A DNA stretch of 64,000 nucleotides, taken from NCBI GenBank assembly GCA_022792885.1, contig JAAWBX010000026.1, forward strand, positions 1 through 64,000, given 5' to 3'. The DNA is from Lachnospiraceae bacterium (GTDB taxonomy: Bacteria > Bacillota > Clostridia > Lachnospirales > Lachnospiraceae). Below, one piece after another: positions 43,010 to 51,597 of this stretch (position 1 is its first letter; every line of letters starts with the position of its first letter). The notes under the pieces were generated by a model. It had not been told where the DNA came from. It made no database searches and saw nothing but the letters and a program-made list of their open reading frames with translations. Both the position numbers and the translations under genes were made by a program.

Positions 43010-44049
43010 CCTCCGGCTCTTCCATAAAATACTTTCAACGAATCCATCTTCACCGTCATATTCTCCAACAGGAGATCCGTCAGAACCAGCGCCGTCATGG
43101 ACTGAATAACCACAGCCGCCCGGGGAACGATCACGGCGTCATGCCTGCCCCGAATCCGAAGCGTAACCGCCTTCCCCTCCCGGTTTACCGTCCGCTGCGG
43201 AAGGCCGATCGAAGGCGTCGGTTTCACAGCCGCCCGAAGAATCAGTTCCGATCCGTCGCTGATCCCGCCCAGAACACCGCCGGCATGATTCGTTTCCTTC
43301 TCAATCCCATGTTCACCCAAAAAAAATGCGTCGTTATTCTCCTGCCCGGTCGACTTAGCAGCCGCAAACCCATCTCCGAACTCCACGCCTTTCACCGCCC
43401 CGATCGACATAACGGCCTGCGCCAGCTTCGCATCCAGCTTATCAAAAACCGGAGCTCCCAGCCCGGCCGGAAGACCGTTTACCCGACATTCGACGATTCC
43501 TCCCAGCGAATTTCCTTCTTCCACCTGCACGGCTTCTTCGATTCTCTCCCCCGGCCCGATCGCTCTTCCTCCGATCTCCGTGACGCGAACCGCAACGTCG
43601 ATTCCCAGCTCCTTCAAAATCTTCATTGCCACGGCGCCGCCCGCCACCCTTCCGACCGTTTCCCGGCCGGACTGCCGGCCGCCGCCCCGATAATCACGAA
43701 ACCCATACTTCGCGTCAAAGGTATAATCCGCATGCCCCGGCCGATAACAGAACGCGATCTGAGAATAATCCGAGGAACGCGAATCCTGATTCCATATCAG
43801 AATACAGATCGGCGTCCCCGTAGTTTTCCCCTCAAAAATACCGGACATAATCTGCGCCTCGTCCTTCTCCTGCCTGGCCGTCACAAGTTTCCCGGTCCCG
43901 GGCCGGCGCCGATCCAGATAAACCTGGATATCTTCCTCCGACAAAGAAAGCCCCGCAGGGCATCCGTCCACAATGACCCCTACCGACTTACCGTGGGATT
44001 CCCCCCAGGTCGTTACCTTAAAAAAATTCCCCAATGAAGAACCCGCCAT
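43006..44049 (-). CDS. aroC: Chorismate synthase
   Basis: This 347-residue enzyme has the signatures [17 protein letters not shown] at the start, [26 protein letters not shown] in the middle and [19 protein letters not shown] near the end. It uses reduced FMN to convert 5-enolpyruvylshikimate 3-phosphate to chorismate. It lies in an operon with an MBL hydrolase, a GDPD-like enzyme and a small membrane protein, not with other aro genes. Confidence 0.96.
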   Translation of the reverse strand: [347 protein letters not shown]

Positions 44050-44076
44050 CGTATCGCTCCTCCTCTTCCCCGCTTT

Positions 44077-44946
44077 TTATCCTCCGTTCGACTCCTCCGG
44101 TACGAACCCTTCAAAAATCAACCATTGAAAACGTTTCTCTGCCCGGTCCCGTTCCTCCTCGCTCCGAATCGTCCAGGCGACCGGTAGCGCCCCGAACACA
44201 CCGGTACAGAGCCGAAACGAAAGGTTCTTCTCCCCCCGGCAGTCAAACGCAATAAAATCCGGTCCGGTCAGAAAATTCAAAAGCAAAAACTGAAGAATCA
44301 GGTATAAAGGCTTCCCCCGGTAATCCCGCTTTTCCCAGTAATTCATGGATAATTGCCCTCGCATCACTCCGTTTCTGTGTCTCCGATACCACAGAAGCGC
44401 CAGAGGGTGAAACGATTCGATACAATAACTTCCCTTGTAACCCGCCAAAAGCGCGTCCCCCAGGCGGCAAACTTCTGCATCCATCCGTTCCAGCTTATAT
44501 TCCACAATCAACGGTACCCGCCCGTCCACCAGCTCCAAAACTTCCGAAAGCGTCGGAATTTTCTCCCGCGAACGTCCGAGCCGAAATGCCCGCAATTCCT
44601 GAAACGTATAATCGCTTACCCGGCCCGGCTTCCCGCACATCCGCTTCAATGTAAAATCATGAAATACCACCGGCACCTTGTCCCTCGTCAACTGCACGTC
44701 CAGCTCGATCCCATACCCCGCGCGCACGGCCCTGCGAAAAGCGGCCATGGAATTCTCCGGCGCGCCTGCGGTATTGTCGTGAAATCCCCTGTGGGCATAA
44801 AATCTCCCCTCAAAAGGCTTTCGATCCGGTCGTTTTCCCATCCGGGGCAGGATCGCCGCCAGATACAGGACAGAAGACGCGGCCGCCGCCTTGCACGCCC
44901 CGTTAAAAAAATGTTGTTTCTTTTTCCTCTTCAAATCCCACCTCAA
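44077..44946 (-). CDS. Glycerophosphodiester phosphodiesterase family protein
   Basis: This 289-residue protein has the GDPD barrel motifs FYAHRGFHDNTAGAPENSMAAF, GIELDVQLTRDKVPVVFHDFTLKRM and VPLIVEYKLER. The catalytic HR and HD, with metal-binding E and D, are all present. An N-terminal hydrophobic segment (about 17-35) suggests membrane anchoring. It hydrolyses glycerophosphodiesters to glycerol-3-phosphate. It follows the MBL gene by 10 bp and precedes aroC. Confidence 0.88.
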   Translation of the reverse strand: MRWDLKRKKKQHFFNGACKAAAASSVLYLAAILPRMGKRPDRKPFEGRFYAHRGFHDNTAGAPENSMAAFRRAVRAGYGIELDVQLTRDKVPVVFHDFTLKRMCGKPGRVSDYTFQELRAFRLGRSREKIPTLSEVLELVDGRVPLIVEYKLERMDAEVCRLGDALLAGYKGSYCIESFHPLALLWYRRHRNGVMRGQLSMNYWEKRDYRGKPLYLILQFLLLNFLTGPDFIAFDCRGEKNLSFRLCTGVFGALPVAWTIRSEEERDRAEKRFQWLIFEGFVPEESNGG

Positions 44947-44956
44947 AACAGTCCCG

Positions 44957-45763
44957 TCAGGCCAGCCGGATAATCTCTCCGTCGTCCGGCACCTGCAAAT
45001 CTCCGCCGTAATAGGCCCGCCCTTCCGCCAGATACTTCTCCTTCCGATGCGCCAGATCTCTGTCCTCCGTATGCCATAAAATCAAATGAGGCACTCCCAA
45101 AGATTCCGCCAGCTCACAGGCATCCTTTACCGTACTGTGAAACTTCTCATACGGCCGGAAGATCTCCCGGTCGCCGTACAGACAAAACGCCTCATGCAAA
45201 AGCCAGTCACTCCCCTCCACGTAGGAACGGCAAAGCGGATGAAAAGGCTCGTCCCCGCAAAAAGCCAGCTTTTCCCCGTTCCCCAGACGCAGAGTAAAAC
45301 CAAGCTGCTTCGTCTTATCCGAATGAATATCGAAAAACGTTACTTCATACCCCAAAATCTCTTTCGTCTCGCCGTCCTCCACCGCTATCAGCTCGATCGT
45401 CTCATCGATTTGATCGTAAAACCTGTGAAACAGTGTCAGGCGGCACAACGTCCGGATCGTCTCGCAAAGTTCCGTATGACAATAGATCCGAAAAGGCGGC
45501 GTATAAGTCCCCTGCATCATCCGGGCCGCAATCACCCGAATGATCCAGATCGCCCCCAGCAGATGATCGGTGTGCTCATGAGTAAGAATCATATGACGAA
45601 TCCGTGTAAGCGGCACGTCCATATCTTCCAGAATCCGCAAAATCCCGTTGCCGCCGCCGGCGTCGGTCAAAAGGTACTCCTCCTCTTTTCGAATCGCAAA
45701 ACAGGTATTATAACACCGGGTAACCGACGCATTCCCGGTCCCCAGCACATATAATTGTTCCAT
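44957..45763 (-). CDS. MBL-fold metallo-hydrolase, RNase Z-like
   Basis: This 268-residue protein has MEQLYVLGTGNASVTRCYNTCF at the start and the metal motif ILTHEHTDHLLGAIW. Later come a Lys/Leu-rich central part, FCGDEP, HEAFCL and LILWHTEDRD. It is close to arylsulfatase/RNase Z-like MBL proteins. Its substrate is unknown. It is the first gene of the four-gene unit ending with the 83-aa protein and has a consensus promoter. Confidence 0.85.
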   Translation of the reverse strand: MEQLYVLGTGNASVTRCYNTCFAIRKEEEYLLTDAGGGNGILRILEDMDVPLTRIRHMILTHEHTDHLLGAIWIIRVIAARMMQGTYTPPFRIYCHTELCETIRTLCRLTLFHRFYDQIDETIELIAVEDGETKEILGYEVTFFDIHSDKTKQLGFTLRLGNGEKLAFCGDEPFHPLCRSYVEGSDWLLHEAFCLYGDREIFRPYEKFHSTVKDACELAESLGVPHLILWHTEDRDLAHRKEKYLAEGRAYYGGDLQVPDDGEIIRLA

Positions 45764-45784
45764 AACGTTCTCCTTTTTATGTAA

Positions 45785-45813
45785 ATTTTACACTGTCCGT
45801 CCCGTTTTGTAAA
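45785..45813 (-). promoter_or_regulatory. Promoter of the MBL-GDPD-aroC unit
   Basis: On the minus strand TTTACA (45808-45813), 17 bp and TAAAAT (45785-45790) lie about 20 bp before the ATG. Confidence 0.7.
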
Positions 45814-45848
45814 GCCTTTTCTTTCCAACCCGGAAACAACGAGCCAAC

Positions 45849-45877
45849 TTGACGAACCCGCCAGAAAAATATATACT
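45849..45877 (+). promoter_or_regulatory. Promoter of the DUF3810 gene
   Basis: TTGACG (45849-45854), 17 bp and TATACT (45872-45877) predict a start near 45884, immediately before the dispersed palindrome at 45887-45903. Confidence 0.75.
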
Positions 45878-45886
45878 TTAGTTATT

Positions 45887-45903
45887 CGCCGAATGGCGAT
45901 ACG
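45887..45903. repeat. Dispersed 17-bp palindromic element, copy A
   Basis: CGCCGAATGGCGATACG lies at about +3 of the DUF3810 transcript, just before AAAGGAG. The same 17-mer occurs twice, inverted, at 54583-54599 and 54628-54644, and a one-mismatch 16-mer occurs at 53008-53023. The CGCC-GAAT-GGCG core is a hairpin or operator-like palindrome. Confidence 0.6.
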
Positions 45904-45915
45904 AAAGGAGCACCC

Positions 45916-47007
45916 ATGGCAAAACCATTCCTGAAATCCGTTTTTCCGGGCCTGTCACTCTTCGCCGCAAGCTTTCTTCTTGCTCTCGCCGCCCGCAAAA
46001 TTCCCGGGTTCGCCGAATGGTATGCCGTCGCGATCTATCCTCTTTTTGTCAATATCGTCGGACGTTTCCTCTCTTTTTTCCCGTTCTCCGTCGTGGAAAT
46101 CGGACTGTTTCTTCTTATCGCTGCCGGACTGTTTTTTCTTTTTAAAGGCGCTCTGTCTATCTTTCAAAAACACCGGCAAACGCGGCATTTCATCGCTTCC
46201 TGCGGCAGAAAACTCCTGTTTCTCTCGGGACTTCTTCTGTTTATCTACACCCTGACCTGCGGCATCAACTACCATCGGACGCCTTTTTCGACGATCGCCG
46301 GTTTTAAGATCCAAAAATCACGGGCAGAAGAACTGACCGCGCTCTGCAGTTCGCTGGCCGAAGAACTCCGAAACGTTTCCCCACAGGTAACGCGGGATGA
46401 AAACGGATGCCTCGTTTTATCCGAAAACGCGCCCGCTTTAGCCGCGCAGGCCATGGAAAACCTGGGAAACGACTACCCCTGCCTGTCCGGCTACTATCCG
46501 AAGCCCAAACTCCTGCTGATATCCGAGGTCCTCTCCTATCAGCATTTAAGCGGCGTTTACTCCCCGTTCACCGTGGAAGCCAACGTAAACGGAGACATGA
46601 CGCCCTATAACCTGCCTGCTACCATGTGCCATGAACTGTCCCATTTAAAAGGCTTCATGCGGGAAGACGAAGCCAATTTCATCGCCTATCTGGCCTGCCT
46701 GGCCTCGGACGACGCGGCCTTTCGTTACAGCGGCCTGCTATTCGCCTATATCTACGCTTCCAACGCCCTCTATGAGGAGGACCCGCAAGCCTGGCAGCGC
46801 ATCCGCGATACCCTGAATGAAGGAATCCTGGCCGATCTGGCCGCCAACAACGCCTTCTGGGACCGCTACGAAGGAAAAATCTCCGAGCTCTCCGGCACGG
46901 TCAACGACACGTATCTGAAATTAAACGCGCAGACGGACGGAATCAAAAGTTATGGGCGCATGGTAGACCTTCTGCTGGCCGAGTACCGGAAAAACCGCTC
47001 TCGTTAA
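45916..47007 (+). CDS. DUF3810 family membrane metalloprotease-like protein
   Basis: This 363-residue protein has three N-terminal membrane helices (about 8-120). A soluble domain follows with the zinc-type motif TMCHELSHLKGFMREDEANF (HExxH near residue 237, then a glutamate in EDEAN). It matches DUF3810, predicted membrane zinc peptidases whose substrates are unknown. AAAGGAG precedes the ATG, and the dispersed palindrome sits just upstream. It is monocistronic and convergent with the HNH gene. Confidence 0.85.
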   Translation: MAKPFLKSVFPGLSLFAASFLLALAARKIPGFAEWYAVAIYPLFVNIVGRFLSFFPFSVVEIGLFLLIAAGLFFLFKGALSIFQKHRQTRHFIASCGRKLLFLSGLLLFIYTLTCGINYHRTPFSTIAGFKIQKSRAEELTALCSSLAEELRNVSPQVTRDENGCLVLSENAPALAAQAMENLGNDYPCLSGYYPKPKLLLISEVLSYQHLSGVYSPFTVEANVNGDMTPYNLPATMCHELSHLKGFMREDEANFIAYLACLASDDAAFRYSGLLFAYIYASNALYEEDPQAWQRIRDTLNEGILADLAANNAFWDRYEGKISELSGTVNDTYLKLNAQTDGIKSYGRMVDLLLAEYRKNRSR

Positions 47008-47032
47008 TACCGGCAGCGGCCCGCCCCCCATC

Positions 47033-47791
47033 CTATCTGCCGCGATAGTTTCTCCGAAGCTCCTCCACCGTTATATGGCGTTTTCGGTCCCGATGTATCA
47101 TCCGATGGCAATTCGCGCACAGAGGACGGATATTTTCGACCGCCCGCTCCAGGATCTGCTCCACTCCCTCGTCGCTGTACTGGCAGATCGGACGCTCGTG
47201 GTGCAATTCGATATAATCGGTTCCCAGCTCTCCGTACGCTTCCTGAAAATCAAATCCGCAGACGGCGCAGCGCACATGGCCGTCCGCCTCCCGATAATGC
47301 GCAAAAGCGGCCTCCCTGAGTTTTCGGGAGCGGCTTTTAACCTTCTGCTCTTTCACCCCCAAAGCCCCTTCCGTGATCCGCTCCGTCTCGTCATAAATAA
47401 TCCATTTCTTTCTGGCGCCGGACTTCCCCACCCTGTCCACGATCTCCTGCATGGTATCATAAGAAAAACCGTTATGGCCGAGATTTTTCAGCGCCTCGGA
47501 AAGCCCCCGGCATTCCAGATACGACCTCCCGGCTTCCGTCAGCGTATAAGCGCCGTCTTTATACACCGTCCATTCGGCCATCCCGTTCGAATCCCGATGC
47601 GACTTTAAATTGCGCACTTTCTGGGAAAACTTGGTATCCGTCCGCCCCGCCAGAATCTTCGCGTCCTCGCCCTCCGGCTGAAAATATTCGGTCAGTTCCT
47701 CAATCAGTTCCGACGTCCTTATCCCCGGTTTTTCCCCAATCAGATACAGCGCCGGCAAAATCAATGTCCTTTCGTCTATTCTGCGTTCCAT
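47033..47791 (-). CDS. HNH endonuclease
   Basis: This 252-residue protein has a winged-helix-like N-terminal part with RTSELIEELTEYFQPE (about 25-100) and a C-terminal McrA-type HNH nuclease: CAVCGFDF, YIELHHERPI, NIRPLCANCHRMIH. Both zinc-binding CxxC pairs and the catalytic ELHH are present. The ATG at 47791 follows AGAGG. It is divergent from a Dam-type adenine methylase 190 bp away, which suggests a restriction-modification pair; a defence role is inferred. Confidence 0.85.
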   Translation of the reverse strand: MERRIDERTLILPALYLIGEKPGIRTSELIEELTEYFQPEGEDAKILAGRTDTKFSQKVRNLKSHRDSNGMAEWTVYKDGAYTLTEAGRSYLECRGLSEALKNLGHNGFSYDTMQEIVDRVGKSGARKKWIIYDETERITEGALGVKEQKVKSRSRKLREAAFAHYREADGHVRCAVCGFDFQEAYGELGTDYIELHHERPICQYSDEGVEQILERAVENIRPLCANCHRMIHRDRKRHITVEELRRNYRGR

Positions 47792-47843
47792 GGCAAACCT
47801 CTTTTCTTTCGCATTCCGATCCCGATCGGGTTTTCTTTCGATA

Positions 47844-47872
47844 ATCTTATCACATCCTCCGCGGCATATCAA
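47844..47872 (-). promoter_or_regulatory. Promoter of the HNH gene
   Basis: On the minus strand TTGATA (47867-47872), 17 bp and TAAGAT (47844-47849) lie about 50 bp before the HNH start. Confidence 0.6.
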
Positions 47873-47937
47873 TGAAACGCTCCGCCGCCCGGCCGGAAAA
47901 ACCGACAAAATTATCCTTTCCCTTCTCGAAAAGTTCT

Positions 47938-47945
47938 GGTATAAT
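47938..47945 (+). promoter_or_regulatory. Extended -10 promoter of the methylase gene
   Basis: TGGTATAAT-type sequence gives an extended -10 with a perfect TATAAT at 47940-47945. No good -35 box is seen 17 bp upstream, which is common for extended -10 promoters. Confidence 0.5.
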
Positions 47946-47981
47946 CACACAGAAGACAGGACGAAAAGACAGGAGACAAGC

Positions 47982-49211
47982 ATGACACTCAGAGCAAAGG
48001 CCTACCGCCTGCCGCCCCTTTTGAAATACCCGGGCGGCAAAGAAAAAGAACTCAAATACATCCTTCCGGCTCTGCCGCCGAAAGCAGCCGATTATTACGA
48101 ACCCTTCGTGGGCGGCGGCGCCGTCTACCTTGCCATGGAGGCCGAACACTATTTCATCAACGACAAGTCCTCGGACCTGATGAAATTATACGAAAAAGTC
48201 CGAACCGAAGATCCGGACTTCTTCGAGAATCTCCGGGCCATGGATCAATGCTGGCGGTTTCTCGGACATCTGGCCGAAGCGCATAAAAACGAGCTGATCG
48301 AACTGTACCGCAGCTACTGCCGGCTGCCTCATACCGAAAGCCGTTCCACAATCCTTTCGGCTTACTTAGACCGCCTGACGGCCTACACGGACGATCTCGC
48401 CTTCCTCACGCTGGCCAGGCCCTCCTGGCTGACCTGCCAAACCTTCCTGGAGGAACTGACAATCAGCTTTGAAAACAAATTTGCCCGCATGAAAAAACTG
48501 GAAGAAACCAAAGGCGCTTTATCCGAAAAAGACCTGTTCTGCAATCTGGAAGTCTGCCTGAAAAATTCTTTCTATATGTACATGCGCCGGCGGTGCAACC
48601 ATAAAAAAGAGAATCCGATTTCCGACGGCGAGCAGACTGCCCTGTATTTCTTCATCCGGGAATACTGCTATTCCTCCATGTTTCGTTATAACAGCAACCA
48701 GGAATTTAACGTCCCTTACGGAGGCATCTCCTACAACCGGAAGACGCTGGAAAAAAAGATCGAAGCTCTTACGAACCCGGAACTTCTCTCCCAGTTAAAA
48801 AGAACCGCTCTTTCCACCTGCGACTTTGCGGACTTCTTCCGGCAACGCCCGCCAAAACCGGAAGATTTCATATTCCTTGACCCGCCTTACGACACCACAT
48901 TTTCTTCCTACGACGGGAACGCCTTCGGCAAAGAGGATCAAAAACGGCTGGCCGATTACCTGATCCGGCAATGCCCGGCTTATTTCATGCTGATCATCAA
49001 AAACACCGAATTTATCACGGACCTGTACCCGGAAGAAACCGAAACCGCTTCGGGCCGACCCCTGTTCGTTTATAAATTCAGCAAACAATATTTCGTCAGT
49101 TTCAAAGACCGGAACGACAAAAAAGCCGAACATCTTATGATCACCAATTACCCCGTCTCCCTGGATCTGTCTCTCAACGTCTCGCCGGAACCGGGAAAAC
49201 GCCTGGATTAA
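47982..49211 (+). CDS. Dam-family DNA adenine methyltransferase
   Basis: This 409-residue D12-class N6-adenine methylase has LKYPGGKEKEL at 15-25, the SAM-binding YYEPFVGGGAVYLA (about 40-53) and the catalytic FIFLDPPYDTTF (DPPY). The ATG at 47982 follows GGAG. It is longer than typical Dam (about 270 residues) because of a helical insertion between motifs. With the divergent HNH protein it may protect against restriction; it could also be an orphan regulatory methylase. Confidence 0.9.
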   Translation: MTLRAKAYRLPPLLKYPGGKEKELKYILPALPPKAADYYEPFVGGGAVYLAMEAEHYFINDKSSDLMKLYEKVRTEDPDFFENLRAMDQCWRFLGHLAEAHKNELIELYRSYCRLPHTESRSTILSAYLDRLTAYTDDLAFLTLARPSWLTCQTFLEELTISFENKFARMKKLEETKGALSEKDLFCNLEVCLKNSFYMYMRRRCNHKKENPISDGEQTALYFFIREYCYSSMFRYNSNQEFNVPYGGISYNRKTLEKKIEALTNPELLSQLKRTALSTCDFADFFRQRPPKPEDFIFLDPPYDTTFSSYDGNAFGKEDQKRLADYLIRQCPAYFMLIIKNTEFITDLYPEETETASGRPLFVYKFSKQYFVSFKDRNDKKAEHLMITNYPVSLDLSLNVSPEPGKRLD

Positions 49212-49259
49212 AAGAGCGGTATCGTCAGGCCGCCGTCACGTTTCGGGACATGTATATCC

Positions 49260-49288
49260 TTGCCAAGAGTCCATATTTTTGCTATACT
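49260..49288 (+). promoter_or_regulatory. Promoter of the DtxR-like regulator gene
   Basis: TTGCCA (49260-49265), 17 bp and TATACT (49283-49288) lie 49 bp before the TTG start codon. A GTTTC...GAAAC inverted repeat with a 15-base spacing follows and could be an operator, but it is weak. Confidence 0.65.
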
Positions 49289-49336
49289 GAAAACAGTTTC
49301 TATTTTAACCTTTGGGAAACATGAGAGGACCCTATA

Positions 49337-49720
49337 TTGAAAATACAAGAATCCGCCGAAAATTATCTGGAAACCATTCTTATCTTATCCAGACGTACGG
49401 GCAACGTGCGCTCGATCGATATTGTCAACGAACTGGGCTTCTCCAAACCCAGCGTCAGTATCGCCATGAAAAATCTGCGGGAAAACGGATATATCCAAAT
49501 GGGCAAAGACGGCCGTATTACCCTGTCCCCGTCCGGCCTCTCCATCGCGGAGATGATCTATGAGCGCCATACGCTTTTGTCCAAATGGCTGATGCATCTC
49601 GGCGTGGACAAGATAACCGCCACGGAAGACGCCTGCCGCATGGAACACGTAATCAGCGCAAAAAGTTTTGAGGCCATCAAAAAACATGTCCGGGAATACG
49701 GGGAACTCGATGGAGCCTGA
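49337..49720 (+). CDS. DtxR/MntR-family metal-dependent regulator
   Basis: This 127-residue protein has an N-terminal winged helix (IQESAENYLETIL, then VNELGFSKPSVSIAMKNLRENGYI) and a dimerisation/metal-binding helix set with ERHTLLSKWLMHLG and ACRMEHVIS. It lacks the C-terminal SH3 domain of DtxR, so it is MntR-sized. Mn2+ or Fe2+ would control DNA binding. Translation begins at a TTG after GAGAGGA. No transporter gene is adjacent. Confidence 0.87.
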   Translation: MKIQESAENYLETILILSRRTGNVRSIDIVNELGFSKPSVSIAMKNLRENGYIQMGKDGRITLSPSGLSIAEMIYERHTLLSKWLMHLGVDKITATEDACRMEHVISAKSFEAIKKHVREYGELDGA

Positions 49721-49723
49721 TAC

Positions 49724-49760
49724 AAAAGCCTGCCGATCTCTCGCCGGCAGGCTTTTTAAT
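49724..49760 (+). terminator. Terminator between convergent genes
   Basis: A 12-bp stem (49724-49735 with 49745-49756) followed by T residues ends the DtxR-like transcript and faces the coiled-coil gene. Confidence 0.88.
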
Positions 49761-49777
49761 TCCCATCTTTTCCTCTC

Positions 49778-50248
49778 TTATCTCGCATCCACAACCGCTA
49801 CTTCCTTTTCCTCCAGTTCTTTGAATTTCTTTAACTCCAGCACGACCCGGCGCACCTGCTTTTTCGTCTTTTCCACTTCCTCGCAGGTATCGTTGATCCG
49901 ATCCTGAACAAACAGATCCATGGTCCGGCTCGCCAGACAGACATCCGCCAGCCTTGTCAGCTGCCCAACTTTCACCGAAATATCTTTCGGAAACACGATC
50001 TGTTCCAATTCCCTGTGAAAACCTTTCAGATAATAGCGGGCCTTCTCGATCTCCTCATTTGCCTCCCGGATTCGATAATGCTTAATGGAGCTTGTAATAA
50101 AATTCGCCGTCACCAGATCGATCAGCCCCCAGTCGGAAGCCTTGTCCAATTTCTCCTCCGCCCGCTTCAGGCAATAATAAACCCGGCGTCCCAGCTCAAT
50201 CGCATCCTCCAATTCCTGAATATTCTTCCGTTTATCCTGAGAATCCAT
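49778..50248 (-). CDS. Unknown helical/coiled-coil protein beside the CARF nuclease
   Basis: This 156-residue protein is almost entirely charged helix, with heptad-like stretches such as EEIEKARYYLKGFHRELEQ and TCEEVEKTKKQVRRVVLELKKFKELEEKE. There is no membrane segment, catalytic motif or family I recognise. AGGGGGG precedes the ATG. It begins 27 bp after the CARF/DUF1887 gene and is probably co-transcribed, so it may be a partner or just a neighbour. Confidence 0.65.
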   Translation of the reverse strand: MDSQDKRKNIQELEDAIELGRRVYYCLKRAEEKLDKASDWGLIDLVTANFITSSIKHYRIREANEEIEKARYYLKGFHRELEQIVFPKDISVKVGQLTRLADVCLASRTMDLFVQDRINDTCEEVEKTKKQVRRVVLELKKFKELEEKEVAVVDAR

Positions 50249-50275
50249 GGACCCATCCCCCCCTGATCTCTTTCG

Positions 50276-51475
50276 TTAGTCCGCCGGCCGACTCTCTGAA
50301 ATCTCCGCCAGGCGTTTTCCCAATTCGGCCAGGCTCATTGCCTGCACTTCCACCAGTTCCACCCCCATCTGGCGGGCACGACTGACCACATTCGGCGCAT
50401 TCGAATGCAAAGGCATCGTGGTCGCCAAAACCTTTCTCGCATTGACTCCGCCCAATTCCCTGGCCAGCACGCTGATCTCATACAGGCTGGAGGCATTGAC
50501 CGCCCCGCTCTTACAGGAAATAAAAACCGGAGTCAACCCCCGCACCAAAAGCACGTCGATTTCATTATGCACTTCCTCCGATTCCTTGACATGAATTTTT
50601 CCGTCCCAGTTAATCAGCGCGCTGATCTGAGCATCCTGAAATACTCCGGATTCCTTCGCCGCCAGGAAACAGTAGATTTCCAGCCAGATTCCGGCAATCG
50701 CCAGCATCTCTTTTAACTTCCGGTTCTTATAGCGAAAACATACCTGTTTGTCGCGGACGTCCAATTGCGACAGAACCCCCGCCCGTTCCAGATCTTTCAG
50801 AATATTCTCATTGCAGGCCACCATATTATAAGCGTCCCGGTGAACGATCCCGGGCGCCCGGACCAAAAGCGGATCCTGCCCCGCCGCGCTCATCTTCTGA
50901 AGGTAAAACACCTGGGTACTCCACTGCCTGTAATAATTCCGATATACGGACCACACCTTCAGAGAATCGGCTTTCAGCTCCTCGTCCATATCCCGCCCGT
51001 CAAAATGGCCGTGGCCGTCCAGCAGAATGCCTCCCATCAAATTCACAATATCCCGGCAGCAAAATTGCAAATCCTGCTTCGGGCGCCAAAACCCGGAACA
51101 ATTTTGAAAAAGCTCGATCTTTCCGGTCTCCGGGTTAAACCGGATCATCGATATCTCTCTGCGAATACTCAGTTGACCCAACGCCGCCATCGCGACCTCC
51201 GACCCACCGGTAAGATCAAAACAGATATTCTCTTCCTTATCTAATATCTCCTCCAGCACAAGGCTTACCCTGTCCAGATTCGTTCCCGCCACTTCCCTGA
51301 AAATCAATTCCGGATGTCTTCCCATCCCGGAAAAGAACCTGGGCAGACTTCTCTTATGCCGGTTGCGGATCCGCCCGGAAGAGGACAGATACAAAACTCT
51401 GTCCGGCGAGCAGGCCAACGCCCCGTATACATTATTCATGGGATTCTCATCCCAAAATTCAACCAGTGTTTTCAT
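50276..51475 (-). CDS. CARF-domain nuclease (DUF1887/Card1-like)
   Basis: This 399-residue protein has an N-terminal Rossmann-like CARF domain with FDLTGGSEVAMAALG (about 87-100), a helical linker, and a C-terminal PD-(D/E)xK-like nuclease. The nuclease shows GIWLEIY (Glu266), VHNEIDVLLV (Asp307) and FISCKSG (Lys322). The usual acidic residue two before that Lys is Ser here. Card1 and VC1899 belong to this family; in type III CRISPR defence such CARF nucleases are switched on by cyclic oligoadenylate. No CRISPR array or cas10 is in the window. The ATG at 51475 follows AGGGA. Confidence 0.85.
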   Translation of the reverse strand: MKTLVEFWDENPMNNVYGALACSPDRVLYLSSSGRIRNRHKRSLPRFFSGMGRHPELIFREVAGTNLDRVSLVLEEILDKEENICFDLTGGSEVAMAALGQLSIRREISMIRFNPETGKIELFQNCSGFWRPKQDLQFCCRDIVNLMGGILLDGHGHFDGRDMDEELKADSLKVWSVYRNYYRQWSTQVFYLQKMSAAGQDPLLVRAPGIVHRDAYNMVACNENILKDLERAGVLSQLDVRDKQVCFRYKNRKLKEMLAIAGIWLEIYCFLAAKESGVFQDAQISALINWDGKIHVKESEEVHNEIDVLLVRGLTPVFISCKSGAVNASSLYEISVLARELGGVNARKVLATTMPLHSNAPNVVSRARQMGVELVEVQAMSLAELGKRLAEISESRPAD

Positions 51476-51564
51476 GAAACGTCCCTGCCTTCTTATCCGC
51501 ACGCCCACAGCGATCTGCTCTTTTTCGCCGCTTCACGGTCCCGCACCGCGACGGCTCAAAAAAC

Positions 51565-51573
51565 AGTATAACA
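51565..51573 (-). promoter_or_regulatory. Possible extended -10 for the CARF nuclease gene
   Basis: On the minus strand TGTTATACT gives an extended -10 about 90 bp before the ATG at 51475. The -35 region is poor, so the CARF gene might also be read from the oxidoreductase gene upstream. Confidence 0.35.
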
Positions 51574-51597
51574 CAAAAGCAGAGACAATACCATCCA

